A stretch of DNA of 64,000 bases, taken from the NCBI RefSeq assembly GCF_965208895.1, contig NZ_OZ242363.1:186001-250000 (forward strand). The letters run 5' to 3'. The translations under genes and the position numbers were made by a program. Positions within the stretch are counted from its first letter, which is position 1. Every line of letters starts with the position of its first letter. Under the pieces are notes generated by a model. That model ran no database searches. It worked only from the letters and a program-made list of their open reading frames with translations, and was not told where the DNA came from. Below, in pieces: positions 8,770 through 17,458 of this stretch. The DNA comes from Poriferisodalis sp965208895. Lineage in GTDB: Bacteria > Actinomycetota > Acidimicrobiia > Acidimicrobiales > Poriferisodalaceae.

Positions 8770-9865
8770 AGTCGCCGGTCAGGTGCGCCACGCGGGGCAT
8801 GACGTCGTTGGCCAGCAGGTCCATCGAACGACGCCACGCATCGGGGTTGTCGGCATAGTCGAAGCAGAACAGCAACAGGTGACCGAACCCGCCGACGTCC
8901 GCGTACACCTTCTCGATGTCGGCAGCGACGGTCTCGGGCGAGCCCACGAACCAGTTGTTGCGGGCGCAGTACTCGACGGTGACTTCGCCGCCCGCGGGTG
9001 GATTGCGTTCGTCCACCAGGAACTTGTGGAAGTCGAAGGCGCCGAGCAGGGGGATGAAGTAGTCGGTCATCATCCTGCCCATCATCCCGCCGTAGGACAG
9101 CTCCCAGGCCTCCTCGTCGGTGGGGGCCACGAATACCTCGCGGACCATCCGCCAGTCGCTGCGGCTGACCTCTCGCCCGGCTCGGCGAGCTCCAGCCTCG
9201 TAGGAATCCCAGTGCCCGCTGACGTACTGCGGGTTGAGATTCAGGCTCAATGGGATCCAGCCCTTCTCGCCCGCCATCTCGAGCGTCGGCGACGGCGAGT
9301 TGAGCCCGGCAACGCCGATCGGCGGATGCGGCTGCTGCAGCGGCCGCAGGTGATGCACCAGCTCCATGTCGGGCATGCCGTGGGGGACCGAGCCCTTCCA
9401 GTGCTTGCCGTCGTGCGTCCAGCCGGGCTCCTGGCTCCACAGGTTCAGGATGAACTCGACCGACTCCTGGGTCATCTCGCGGTTCTCTCCGGCCATGCCG
9501 TCGACGCCGAACATCTCCCAGTCGCTGGGGAGGCCGCTGGCGGCGACACCGAAATTCAGCCGGCCTTCGGAGATGTGATCCAGCAGCGAGATCCGGTTGG
9601 CCAGCTCGGCAGGGTGGTAATAGGGCAACAGGAATCCGCCAGGACCGATGCGGATGTTCTTGGTCCGCCGCAGCGCCTCGATCGTCAGCAAATCCGGGGC
9701 GGGGTGCGGCTCCCACTTCGCCGCATGATGCTCGCCGATCCAGGCTTCGCCGAAGCCGAACTCATCAGCCCACTCGATGACCTGCAAATCCCACTCCCAG
9801 CCCTCGCGCAAGTCGCGCTCGGGCGGGTGGCTCGGCATCGTGAACAGTCCCAATTCCATGTGCAT
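8768..9865 (-). CDS. LLM-class flavin-dependent oxidoreductase (luciferase-like)
   Basis: The 365-residue bacterial-luciferase-like TIM barrel starts MHMELGLFTMPSHPPERD and carries the family hallmarks GFGEAWIGEHHAAKWE, RTKNIRIGPGGFLLPYYHPA and FGVAASGLPSDWEMFG. Members use reduced FMN with oxygen, or F420, to oxidise small molecules. It resembles the two-component alkanal/limonene monooxygenase branch more than F420-dependent reductases, but the cofactor cannot be assigned with certainty. It is the first gene of the minus-strand oxidative cluster and is followed by repeat A, then the Rieske oxygenase. Confidence 0.85.
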   Translation of the reverse strand: MHMELGLFTMPSHPPERDLREGWEWDLQVIEWADEFGFGEAWIGEHHAAKWEPHPAPDLLTIEALRRTKNIRIGPGGFLLPYYHPAELANRISLLDHISEGRLNFGVAASGLPSDWEMFGVDGMAGENREMTQESVEFILNLWSQEPGWTHDGKHWKGSVPHGMPDMELVHHLRPLQQPHPPIGVAGLNSPSPTLEMAGEKGWIPLSLNLNPQYVSGHWDSYEAGARRAGREVSRSDWRMVREVFVAPTDEEAWELSYGGMMGRMMTDYFIPLLGAFDFHKFLVDERNPPAGGEVTVEYCARNNWFVGSPETVAADIEKVYADVGGFGHLLLFCFDYADNPDAWRRSMDLLANDVMPRVAHLTGD

Positions 9866-9966
9866 CCCCTGTCTGCTTCAGTGGCGCCTCAAACACCGAC
9901 GCCTCAGCTCGGAAACCTACTGCCGTCGTCAACCGCCGTCACACTTCCCCACATAGAGTCAGCACG

Positions 9967-10074
9967 GTGACCCGTCTTCGGAATCGGGCCTGGTGGCTGC
10001 CTGGTGTAGCGATCGCGACGGTCGTGTTGATCGCGCTTCCTGCTGCGCGCGGGCATTTGTTCTGTTCGCTGTGA
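9967..10074 (+). CDS. Possible 35-residue single-pass membrane peptide
   Basis: A GTG at 9967 opens 35 codons: a basic N-terminus (MTRLRNRAWW) followed by a hydrophobic stretch (LPGVAIATVVLIALPAA). It ends in TGA at 10072-10074, overlapping the GTG start of the lipoprotein by four bases (GTGA). That arrangement is typical of translational coupling. The peptide is too short to identify and may be chance, but the membrane-like composition and the overlap both argue for a real small ORF or leader. Confidence 0.35.
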   Translation: MTRLRNRAWWLPGVAIATVVLIALPAARGHLFCSL

Positions 10075-10547
10075 CCGGCCTTCGCCAATTGGTGCAGAAG
10101 CGGGCGCCCGTAGCCATGGCGGCGATTCTGGTGGCATCGCTGCTGGGTGCATGTGCCGAGCCGCAGTCGGCTGGGCTCTGGCATTGCAGGGCACATTCAG
10201 GTCCGGAGCCGGCAGAGCTGCTCGATTGGCAGAGCGACTTTGGCGAGGACCATCCAGATGTCTCGTGCAGGGTCGGCGAGGGCATCCGAGCCGGCTGGTG
10301 GCGGTGGCACATGCTCTCGGCAGACGAATGCCGCTCCGTGACGGTTCGACCGTCAGCGACTGCCGAGCTGCCGGAAGGCCAGTCACGGTCGCGGCGCGAT
10401 GCACGAGAACCAATCGTTCTCAACGTCGGCGACGTAGTGACGGGATTCACAACTGAGGACTCGGGGGAATCTGGCTTGATTGCCGCGACGAGCTTGGGCT
10501 ATTGCTTCCTGGAGTACCAGGGCCCTGAGCCGCCGCTCGGGTCGTGA
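10071..10547 (+). CDS. Putative lipoprotein of unknown function
   Basis: From GTG 10071 the product has 158 residues. The N-terminus is basic (RQLVQKRAP), then hydrophobic, then a lipobox LLGAC that would be processed and lipidated at the Cys. The mature part is about 135 residues with five more cysteines (for example LWHCRAH, VSCRVGE, DECRSV, LGYCFLE), so disulfides are possible. It is probably anchored to the outside of the cell membrane. I recognise no enzyme motif. Confidence 0.55.
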   Translation: MTGLRQLVQKRAPVAMAAILVASLLGACAEPQSAGLWHCRAHSGPEPAELLDWQSDFGEDHPDVSCRVGEGIRAGWWRWHMLSADECRSVTVRPSATAELPEGQSRSRRDAREPIVLNVGDVVTGFTTEDSGESGLIAATSLGYCFLEYQGPEPPLGS

Positions 10548-10650
10548 GACTGCTTGGGCACGTACATTCGTAGGGACTTGGTTGGCGACCGTCGGGCCAC
10601 CGCAGGTGCGACCGACGACGCGATCGGGCCGATGAGATCGGAGCGCATGG

Positions 10651-12255
10651 ATGCCAGTTGACCCGGATCGGGAGACATGGAAGCCGGGGATGAGCTGGGA
10701 GGACGCGATCGCTGAGATTGCGTATCTCAAGGAGCTGGCCTCGGAGATGGGCGGGCCTGAACGCATCGACCGCCAGCACCAAGGCGGCCGCTACACGGTG
10801 CGCGAGCGCATTGCCAAGATGGCCGACCCGGGCTCGTTCATCGAGATGGGGGGTCTCATGGGCGGCCCGGAGTATGACGACGACGGCAACATCATCGGGT
10901 TCACGCCGGGCGGCTACGTGATGGGCCTTGCCGAGCTCGACGGCCGGCCGGTGGCGATCGGCGGCGACGACTTCACCATCTCGGGCGGCAGCCCCCACAA
11001 CGTCCACAAGATCCCGCACCAATTCGCCCAGCCGCTGGCCATCACCTACGGCATCCCGTATGTGCAACTGCGCGAGGGTGTCGGCCACAGCTCGCGGTCC
11101 GACGAGGAGTCGGGCCAGATGGCCCTGCCCTCGGGCGACATGTGGTGGCAAGGCGTGGAGATGCTGACCAAGGTGCCGGTGGCCGCGGGGATCATGGGAT
11201 CGGTGGCTGGCTGGCCTGCGGCCGCAGCGTTGATGTCGCACTTCACGGTGATGGTGAAGGGCCAGTCGCAGATCTTCCCGTCGGGGCCTCCCGTGGTGCA
11301 GCGGGCCACGGGCGAGAACCTGTCCAAGGAGGAACTCGGCGGCTATCGGATGCACGTGTACGAGAGCGGTCAGGTCGACAACGTGGCCGAGAACGAGGAG
11401 GACGCGTTCGACCAGATCCGCGCGTTCCTCTCGTACTTGCCGAACACGGTGTCGCAGGTGGCGCCGCGTGTCGACACCGGCGACCCGCCGGATCGCCGGC
11501 CCGAAGAGCTGCTGAACATCATCCCCACGAATCGCCGAGCCGGTTACGACGCCCGGGCGCTGATCCGCCACGTCGTCGACAACGGTGAGTTCTTCGAGAT
11601 GCGCCGTCACTATGCCGGGGCGATCATCACCGGTTTCGCCCGGCTCGACGGCTACAGCGTTGGTGTCGTCGGCAGTGACCCAATGCGGCTGGCCGGTGCG
11701 ATGGATGGCGACGGTGCCGACAAGTACGCGCACTTCGTGGACCTGTGCGACGCGTTCAACCTGCCGATGGTGATCTTCTTGGACATGCCCGGATTCATGC
11801 TGGGCTCGGCTGCGGAGCGCAAGGCCACGATGCGCCGGGGAGTGCGGGCGCTGATCGCATCGGCAGAAGCGAGCGTGCCGAAGGTGGAGTTCAACGTACG
11901 CAAGTCCTACGGCGTGGCTGCCGATGCACCGAACAGCATCGGGCTGCCCCATGCGCTCAACCTGCGTTTCGGGTGGCCGGCGGGGGAGTGGGGCGGCATT
12001 CCCATCGAGGGCGGCGTAGCGGCGGCGTACCGACGCGAGATCGACGCGGCCCCCGATCCTGAGGCGCATCGAGAGATGATCGAGGAGCGACTGCTGCGGC
12101 TGCGATCGCCGTTCAAGGCGGCGATGCACGGCGATGTCGTCGACCTCATCGACCCCCGCGAGACCCGCCGGCTGGCCTGCACCTTCGTGAAGCTGGCTCA
12201 GCCGGTGCTCGCAGAGCTGGCCCGCCGACCGAACAAGCGCGCCGTGCGTCCCTGA
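10651..12255 (+). CDS. Acyl-CoA carboxylase carboxyltransferase (beta) subunit
   Basis: The 534-residue protein has two crotonase-fold carboxyltransferase halves. The N-terminal half includes GGRYTVRERIAKMADPGSF and a glycine-rich GYVMGLAELDGRPVAIGGDD. The C-terminal half includes MVIFLDMPGFMLGSAAE and GAMDGDGADKY. Beta subunits of this family move CO2 from biotin to an acyl-CoA (propionyl-, acetyl- or longer). The sequence differs from the methylcrotonyl-type beta subunit at 27920, so the window encodes two different carboxyltransferases. No biotin carboxylase lies beside it. It may share the alpha subunit at 25977 or use one outside the window. Confidence 0.85.
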   Translation: MPVDPDRETWKPGMSWEDAIAEIAYLKELASEMGGPERIDRQHQGGRYTVRERIAKMADPGSFIEMGGLMGGPEYDDDGNIIGFTPGGYVMGLAELDGRPVAIGGDDFTISGGSPHNVHKIPHQFAQPLAITYGIPYVQLREGVGHSSRSDEESGQMALPSGDMWWQGVEMLTKVPVAAGIMGSVAGWPAAAALMSHFTVMVKGQSQIFPSGPPVVQRATGENLSKEELGGYRMHVYESGQVDNVAENEEDAFDQIRAFLSYLPNTVSQVAPRVDTGDPPDRRPEELLNIIPTNRRAGYDARALIRHVVDNGEFFEMRRHYAGAIITGFARLDGYSVGVVGSDPMRLAGAMDGDGADKYAHFVDLCDAFNLPMVIFLDMPGFMLGSAAERKATMRRGVRALIASAEASVPKVEFNVRKSYGVAADAPNSIGLPHALNLRFGWPAGEWGGIPIEGGVAAAYRREIDAAPDPEAHREMIEERLLRLRSPFKAAMHGDVVDLIDPRETRRLACTFVKLAQPVLAELARRPNKRAVRP

Positions 12256-12365
12256 CGTGCTGGGCGCGCGGCGCGACAGGCCCGGCGCGAGCCGAACCGG
12301 TGCACACATGAGGACTTCCAGAAAATGAGATGGGCCTTGCCCGCGCGAGAGGGCACTATCGCGGG

Positions 12366-13094
12366 GTGATCTTCTCCGAGATCGACCAGATCCGATTCGG
12401 TGACGCCGTCATCGGATTCGAGGTCAGGCGCAGCACGCGGCGGCACAAGACGATGCAACTCAGTGTGGGCCCAGACGGTGTCCGTGTAGCAGTGCCCGTA
12501 GCGACTCCTCCCGACGAGATACACGGGTTCGTCCGGCAGAAGGCGCGTTGGATCCTCGATCGATTGGCGGCAGCCCGCGCTGCACCGAGCCCGAGCGAAC
12601 TGCCCAGTTCGCTTCCTTACCTTGGGCGAGACCTGAATGTCGTCGTCGAGAATGGTGTCGTTCTCGATGTCGACGTGCGCTTTCGACCGTGGGAATTGCA
12701 GGTGTTCTTGCCATTTGAGGTGGCGGAAGAGGATGTTGCGAACGAGATTCGCAGTGCCGTCAACGAGTGGTATTGGCTCCGTGCACTCGAACACGTCTCG
12801 ACGAGCGTCGAGCGATGGTGGCCCGACCTGGGGCGTGGCGCCAAGCCTGAAGTACTCATCGGGGATCAGCGCAAGCGCTGGGGGAGTTGCGCCGCTGACG
12901 GTGCTCTCCGGTTCAACTGGCGGCTCGTGATGCTGGAGCCGCGACTCCTCGACTACGTCGTGGTTCACGAGTTGGCGCACCTCACCGAGCGAAACCATGG
13001 ACCCGCATTCTGGGAACTCGTCGCCGAAGTGCTCCCCGATGTTGCCGAGCGCAAGGCAGCGTTGCATTCGGTCGAGGGAACGCTGCCGCTGTGA
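12366..13094 (+). CDS. YgjP-like zinc metallopeptidase domain protein (M48-type)
   Basis: The zinc-binding motif HELAHLTERNHGPAFWELV shows HExxH plus a downstream His, typical of the YgjP/DUF45 group of M48-like metalloproteins. Just before it is the characteristic KRWGSC segment (DQRKRWGSCAADGALRFNWRL is split across residues about 170-195). I placed the start at GTG 12366 (MIFSEIDQIRFGD); the frame also has an ATG at 12330. The substrate of this family is unsettled. A hairpin at 13116-13132 follows the gene. Confidence 0.8.
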   Translation: MIFSEIDQIRFGDAVIGFEVRRSTRRHKTMQLSVGPDGVRVAVPVATPPDEIHGFVRQKARWILDRLAAARAAPSPSELPSSLPYLGRDLNVVVENGVVLDVDVRFRPWELQVFLPFEVAEEDVANEIRSAVNEWYWLRALEHVSTSVERWWPDLGRGAKPEVLIGDQRKRWGSCAADGALRFNWRLVMLEPRLLDYVVVHELAHLTERNHGPAFWELVAEVLPDVAERKAALHSVEGTLPL

Positions 13095-13115
13095 TCATCG
13101 CTGGACGCTCGGATG

Positions 13116-13132
13116 CCGGTCCACCGGACCGG
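13116..13132 (+). terminator. Possible hairpin terminator after the YgjP-like gene
   Basis: CCGGTCC-ACC-GGACCGG is a perfect 7-bp stem with a 3-nt loop, 22 bp after the stop at 13094. It has no following T-run, so it may be only an RNA-stabilising hairpin. Confidence 0.3.
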
Positions 13133-13165
13133 AGGCAGGTCGGGCCACCCAGTTAGCGTGACACC

Positions 13166-14053
13166 GTGACTGCGGAGAATGCACTCAGGTTTGGATGGTT
13201 GTCGCCATGCATCGGCAACCGCTGGAGCAACCACCGGTCGATCGTGGCCGACCAGGTGGAGTGGCTCCTGCCCGAGGTGATCGGGCACTTCGACTCGCTG
13301 TGGATTGCCGATCATTTCTATGGCTTCGACGCCAAGACCGACCCGTTCCTCGAAGCCTGGACGACGATCACCTGGTGTGCGGCGCGTCTCGACGGGGTGC
13401 AGCTGTGCCATCACGTGCTCGGGCACGGCTACCGGCCGCCGGCGCTGACGGCGAAGATGGCGGCGACGCTGCAGTACTTGTCGGGCAACCGCTTCATCCT
13501 GGGCATCGGCGCCGGCTGGCGCGGCGACGAGTACGAGGCGTACGGCTACGAATTCCCGTCACCCAAAGTGCGCTTTGCCCAGCTCGAGGAGGTCATCACG
13601 ATCTGCCGATTGATGTGGACGCAGGACGACCCGAGCTTCGAAGGCGAGTACTACCGCATCGATGGTGCGGCGGCGCCGCCGCTGCCCGAGGTTGCCCCGC
13701 CCATCTGCATCGGCGCCTCAGGAGAGCAGATCGGCCTACGGGTGGCCGCCCGCCATGCCGATATCTGGAACACGCCATGGCGGCGAGATCTCGAATCACT
13801 GCGTCGCAAGTGCGGGATCGTGGCAGACGAGCTCGAGCGGCTCGGACGCGATCCGGCCGGCTTGGAGATGTCGACCACCGTTGAACGCGCACTGCCCACC
13901 ACTGACAGCGAGTCGGCCGAGTACGTCGAGTTCTTGGCCTCGCTGGTGGACGTCGGCATCCGCCACTTCGTGCTCGACTTCGGCAACCCTGACAGCGCCG
14001 AACCGGCGCATCGATTCGCAGAACAGGTCATCGCTCCGCTGCGCGCGCGCTGA
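13166..14053 (+). CDS. LLM-class oxidoreductase, probably F420-dependent
   Basis: The 295-residue luciferase-like TIM barrel starts at GTG 13166. Hallmarks are LWIADHFYGFDAKTDPFLEAW, VQLCHHVLGHGYRPPAL, GNRFILGIGAGWRGDEYEAYG and PPICIGASGE. The GIGAGW loop and APPICIGASG pattern are common in F420-dependent LLM enzymes of Actinomycetota, which use F420 as hydride carrier. The substrate is unknown. It is preceded by a short intergenic hairpin and faces the ABC ATPase gene convergently. Confidence 0.82.
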   Translation: MTAENALRFGWLSPCIGNRWSNHRSIVADQVEWLLPEVIGHFDSLWIADHFYGFDAKTDPFLEAWTTITWCAARLDGVQLCHHVLGHGYRPPALTAKMAATLQYLSGNRFILGIGAGWRGDEYEAYGYEFPSPKVRFAQLEEVITICRLMWTQDDPSFEGEYYRIDGAAAPPLPEVAPPICIGASGEQIGLRVAARHADIWNTPWRRDLESLRRKCGIVADELERLGRDPAGLEMSTTVERALPTTDSESAEYVEFLASLVDVGIRHFVLDFGNPDSAEPAHRFAEQVIAPLRAR

Positions 14054-14132
14054 GCGGCCCGCAGTGGTCGCGCTCTCGGCCTGATGGCGCTGCTCGATCT
14101 TGGGGTCAGATCCCCGACAGCGGGTCAGCCGA

Positions 14133-15641
14133 TCAGTCGGCGAAGAGTTCCAATTCGGCAGGAGTAGGTGAGCTGTCGGTTCCCGCGGGGTTTCGCACCT
14201 CGGCTCGCTCCAGGGTTTTCTCGAAGAGGCTGTGTGCGGACTGGCCGCGTGGGGCGAATGCGACGACATCGGTGCCGATGAACTCGACTGCGACGACATC
14301 GCCGCGCCGGACGTTCGGATCGGGCCCGCAGCGCACCCGCAGATGGGTGCCGTCGAGGTTCGCCACCACCATCGAATCGTGCCCGTAGAACTCCACGAGC
14401 TCGACCTCCGCCGCGGTTCCCGGTGCCAGACGCAGCTGTTCGGGACGGAGCATCACATCCACCGGGCCGGTCACGGGATCAGTCGCTGCATCGGCTGCGC
14501 GTACGTCGGAATGAGCGCCGTTGCTATTTGCAGCGTCTGCTCCGCCGAGCGGCAGGCGGCCCAGCGCTGTGTGCGCGACCCCGCCAGAGGCCGTACAGCG
14601 CAGCCAAGATGCCGTGCCCACGAAGTCTGCTACGAACGGATCTGCTGGCCGTCGGTAGAGGCCATCGGGCGTGTCGACCTGTGCGAGGCGGCCCTCGCAG
14701 AGCACGCCGACCCGGTCGCCGACGACAAACGCCTCGTCCTGGTCGTGGGTCACAAAGACCGCCGTGATGCCCAGTTCGATCAGCAGCCGGCGAACCTCGC
14801 TGCGAACGTCCTCGCGCAGCGACGAGTCCAGATTGGAGAAGGGCTCATCCAGCAGGAGCACGCCCGGGCGCGGCGCAAGCGCACGCGCCAAGGCGACACG
14901 CTGCTGTTGCCCGCCGGAGAGCGTTGCGGGCATGCGTTCGGCAAAGCCGCCGAGACCCACCAATTCGAGCGCTTCGGCGATGCGGTCGGGGGTTCGCTTG
15001 GACCGCTCAAGCCCGTAGCCGACGTTGCGGCCCACGGTGAGATGAGGGAAGAGGGCCCAGTCCTGGAACACCATCCCGACTCGGCGTGACTCAGGTGCCA
15101 CCCATGTGCCGCCCCGTCCCGACGGTCCCGAGACGAACCTGTCGCCGAGCTGAATGGTGCCGGCGAGGGGGCGTTCCAGCCCCGCGATGAGTCGCAGCAG
15201 CGTGGTCTTGCCGCAGCCGCTGGGGCCGAGCAATGCAACGGATTCACCCGGCGCGACATGCAGGGACAGGTCCTGCACCGAGTAGCAGCCCCCGGAAATC
15301 TCGTCGGTGAGGTCACCGCCATCGGAGGAACCGAGCGGCGGAGCCTGGGTGTAGGAGTGGGAGATGCCGTCGAGGATGATGGAGCGCGCCCCCGGCCAGT
15401 GCCGATCTCGGCCGTTGCGAGCCAGATCGTCCGGCGCTGCCGGGTCGGCGTGTCGCCGGTCTCGCCTCGACCGAAATGCCCGGACCGTGCGCACCAGTCG
15501 AAGTATAAGCAAGGGAGTCGGTACGTATCCAGAATGGTGAATGCTCAATGGTGACGCTGCCTGCTGCAGGCCGGTAGGCATAGCTAACGCACAGCGGGCC
15601 GGAGCCTCGCGATCTGTGCCGAAGTAGGTTGACGGCGACAC
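14133..15641 (-). CDS. ABC transporter ATP-binding protein with TOBE domain (FbpC/PotA/ThiQ type)
   Basis: All ABC ATPase motifs are visible: Walker A GPSGCGKTT, Q-loop GMVFQDW, signature TLSGGQQQRVALARAL, Walker B GVLLLDEP and H-loop FVTHDQDEA. A C-terminal TOBE-like domain follows (VDVMLRPEQLRLA, VRRGDVVAVEF). This is the ATPase of an importer for iron, polyamine, molybdate or thiamine. No permease or binding protein is adjacent. The thiamine-type binding protein at 43989 also lacks a permease, so the two might serve one transporter. The first ~85 residues precede the ABC fold and the gene start leaves only 25 bp to the divergent gene, so the true start is probably further downstream. Confidence 0.85.
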   Translation of the reverse strand: MSPSTYFGTDREAPARCALAMPTGLQQAASPLSIHHSGYVPTPLLILRLVRTVRAFRSRRDRRHADPAAPDDLARNGRDRHWPGARSIILDGISHSYTQAPPLGSSDGGDLTDEISGGCYSVQDLSLHVAPGESVALLGPSGCGKTTLLRLIAGLERPLAGTIQLGDRFVSGPSGRGGTWVAPESRRVGMVFQDWALFPHLTVGRNVGYGLERSKRTPDRIAEALELVGLGGFAERMPATLSGGQQQRVALARALAPRPGVLLLDEPFSNLDSSLREDVRSEVRRLLIELGITAVFVTHDQDEAFVVGDRVGVLCEGRLAQVDTPDGLYRRPADPFVADFVGTASWLRCTASGGVAHTALGRLPLGGADAANSNGAHSDVRAADAATDPVTGPVDVMLRPEQLRLAPGTAAEVELVEFYGHDSMVVANLDGTHLRVRCGPDPNVRRGDVVAVEFIGTDVVAFAPRGQSAHSLFEKTLERAEVRNPAGTDSSPTPAELELFAD

Positions 15642-15666
15642 GCCCGACAGACCGTGGGGGAGCGCT

Positions 15667-16071
15667 GTGGCACTGACGAACGACGACCGGGTAGAGATCC
15701 GAGACCTGATTTCTCGCTACAACAAGGCGATCGACACTGGCGACGCTGACGGATACGCCAACACGTTCACACCGGACGGGCAATTCATCGGGATTGTCGG
15801 CACGTTCAACGGCCGTGATGAGCTGCGGGCCTTCGCCGAGGCCTACTCCACCGAGGAGCAATACGCCGAGTTCTACTCAGCGCAGCACTGGGTGACCAAC
15901 GTCGTCGCCGACGGTGACGCCGATCAAGCCACCGTGTTCAGCCACATCCAGATGGTCAAGCCCTTGCCTGAAGGCGGCACGATCCTGCTGGTCGGACACT
16001 ACGACGACATCGTGCGCAAGGTCGACGGGCAGTGGTTGTTCGCCCAGCGGATCGTGGCCTCGGACGCCTGA
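15667..16071 (+). CDS. SnoaL/NTF2-like protein
   Basis: The 134-residue protein has the NTF2-like cone fold of the SnoaL_4 group: an N-terminal helix pair (DDRVEIRDLISRYNKAIDTG), DADGYANTFTPDGQF, and the strand series HWVTNVVADGDADQAT and KVDGQWLFAQRI. It starts at GTG. Such proteins include ring-hydroxylating dioxygenase beta-like, isomerase and non-catalytic proteins, so no reaction can be assigned. Its TGA overlaps the ATG of the following aminotransferase (TGATG), so the two are co-translated. Confidence 0.75.
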   Translation: MALTNDDRVEIRDLISRYNKAIDTGDADGYANTFTPDGQFIGIVGTFNGRDELRAFAEAYSTEEQYAEFYSAQHWVTNVVADGDADQATVFSHIQMVKPLPEGGTILLVGHYDDIVRKVDGQWLFAQRIVASDA

Positions 16072-17303
16072 TGCCCCCGTTCGACATGGCAGCCAAGATG
16101 GTCGAGGGCCTGCCGCAGCCAGCCGGGGCCTGGACGCCGATCCCGCGCTTCAGCTTCGTCGGCGGGAACAACGACTCGCCGAGTGTGCCGGTGGGTGGAC
16201 TGACCGAAGCGGCCATGGCGGTACTCGCAAAGCACGGCTCCGAGCTCGCCACCTACAACCTCGGCGGCAATCCCCAGGGCTTCGAGGGGTTGCGCGAATT
16301 CGTTGCCGCATCGCTGGCGGCGAACGCGCACATGCCGACGAGCACCGAGCAGGTCTTGGTGGTGTCCGGTTCGCTGCAGGCGCTCGACCTCGTCAATACA
16401 GCGTTCCTGCGTCCGGGCGATGTCGTGGTTGCCGAAGAGGCCACCTACGGCGGGATGATCTCGAAAGTCGCCCGGCGCGGCGCCAGGTGCGTCGGAGTCG
16501 AGCTCGACGACGATGGGATTGTCCCGCAGCGGCTCGAACAGCTGCTCGATGAGCTGACTGCTGCAGGCACACCGCCGCGGTTCATCTACACCATCCCGAC
16601 CGTCCAGAATCCGACCGGCTCGGTGATGCCCGTCGAGCGCCGACGGGAGATCCTGGCCATCGCCCGGCACTTCGGCGTGCCGATCTTCGAGGACGAGTGC
16701 TATTCAGACCTCCAGTGGACCGGCGAGCGACCGCCAACGCTGCGAGCGCTCGACTGCGCCGACTCGGAGGAAAAGAGCGTGGTCATCTACTGCGGCTCGT
16801 TCTCGAAGTCGATCGCGCCGGCGCTGCGGGTGGGCTACATCGTCGGCGACGTGCCGATCGTGCGCCAGCTGATGGCCCTCAAGGACGACGCGGGCACGGG
16901 TGCACTGGAACAGCTCGTGCTCGCCGAGTACGCAGCGGCGCACTTCGACGACCACGTGAACCAACTGCGCGAAACGCTACGAGAGAAGTGTGCGGTGATG
17001 CGCCACGCCGTCAACACCCACTTGGGTGCGTTGTCCCGGGTGGCGATCCAGCTCGGCGGACCAGTGCAGGTGACCGACCCCAAGGGCGGAATCTTCGTCT
17101 GGCTGACATTCCCGCCGGGAACAGACACGGCCCGCTATCTCGCACCCGCTGCGGCGCGAGGCATCCAATTCAACGAAGGCGCCGCTTGGTCAGTCGACCC
17201 CGAGTGGGGAGCGCGCCGCATGCGGCTGTGCTTCGGCAGCCTGTCGGCGGAGGACATCAGCGAGGGCGTCGCAGCCCTCGCCGAGGTGATTGCCGCGAAC
17301 TAG
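16071..17303 (+). CDS. PLP-dependent aminotransferase, class I/II (2-aminoadipate aminotransferase-like)
   Basis: From ATG 16071 the product has 410 residues with a fold type I core. YNLGGNPQGFEGLREFVA is the substrate loop, IPTVQNPTGSVMP contains the Asn-Pro of the NPTG motif, DECYSDLQW has the Asp-x-x-Tyr pair, and CGSFSKSIAPALRVGY has the PLP lysine. The LysN/2-aminoadipate and MocR-C-terminal group fits best. The start is set by a TGATG overlap with the SnoaL gene. Amino donor and acceptor are not deducible. Confidence 0.85.
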   Translation: MPPFDMAAKMVEGLPQPAGAWTPIPRFSFVGGNNDSPSVPVGGLTEAAMAVLAKHGSELATYNLGGNPQGFEGLREFVAASLAANAHMPTSTEQVLVVSGSLQALDLVNTAFLRPGDVVVAEEATYGGMISKVARRGARCVGVELDDDGIVPQRLEQLLDELTAAGTPPRFIYTIPTVQNPTGSVMPVERRREILAIARHFGVPIFEDECYSDLQWTGERPPTLRALDCADSEEKSVVIYCGSFSKSIAPALRVGYIVGDVPIVRQLMALKDDAGTGALEQLVLAEYAAAHFDDHVNQLRETLREKCAVMRHAVNTHLGALSRVAIQLGGPVQVTDPKGGIFVWLTFPPGTDTARYLAPAAARGIQFNEGAAWSVDPEWGARRMRLCFGSLSAEDISEGVAALAEVIAAN

Positions 17304-17350
17304 CTGCCAGCAGCGGTCAGGTAGGCGGGGTGGGTGGCACCGAACGGGGT

Positions 17351-17405
17351 CCCCGCAGCCGCAGCTTGCGACGACTGCGGGGCGCGCGGGCGCTCGCGCC
17401 CGCGC
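17351..17405. terminator. Two hairpins between convergent genes
   Basis: CCCCGCAG (17351-17358) pairs with CTGCGGGG (17375-17382), with an inner CGCA-GCT-TGCG stem. Next to it GCGCGGGCG (17384-17392) pairs with CGCCCGCGC (17397-17405) across a CTCG loop. They lie between the stops of the aminotransferase (plus) and amidohydrolase (minus) genes and probably form a bidirectional terminator, although neither side has a T-run. Confidence 0.5.
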
Positions 17406-17458
17406 AGGAGACACGGCGGTGACAGGACCCGCCCCGCCGGGCGACAGGACAAAAGGTG

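Noticed and set aside
10447..12309. 620-codon open frame on the minus strand opposite the acyl-CoA carboxylase gene
   Set aside because: It is antisense to a well-supported gene, its sequence has no domain, and such frames are expected from codon bias in GC-rich DNA. The same applies to the long minus frame at 62304-63905 and the plus frames at 2102-3382 and 3379-4725.
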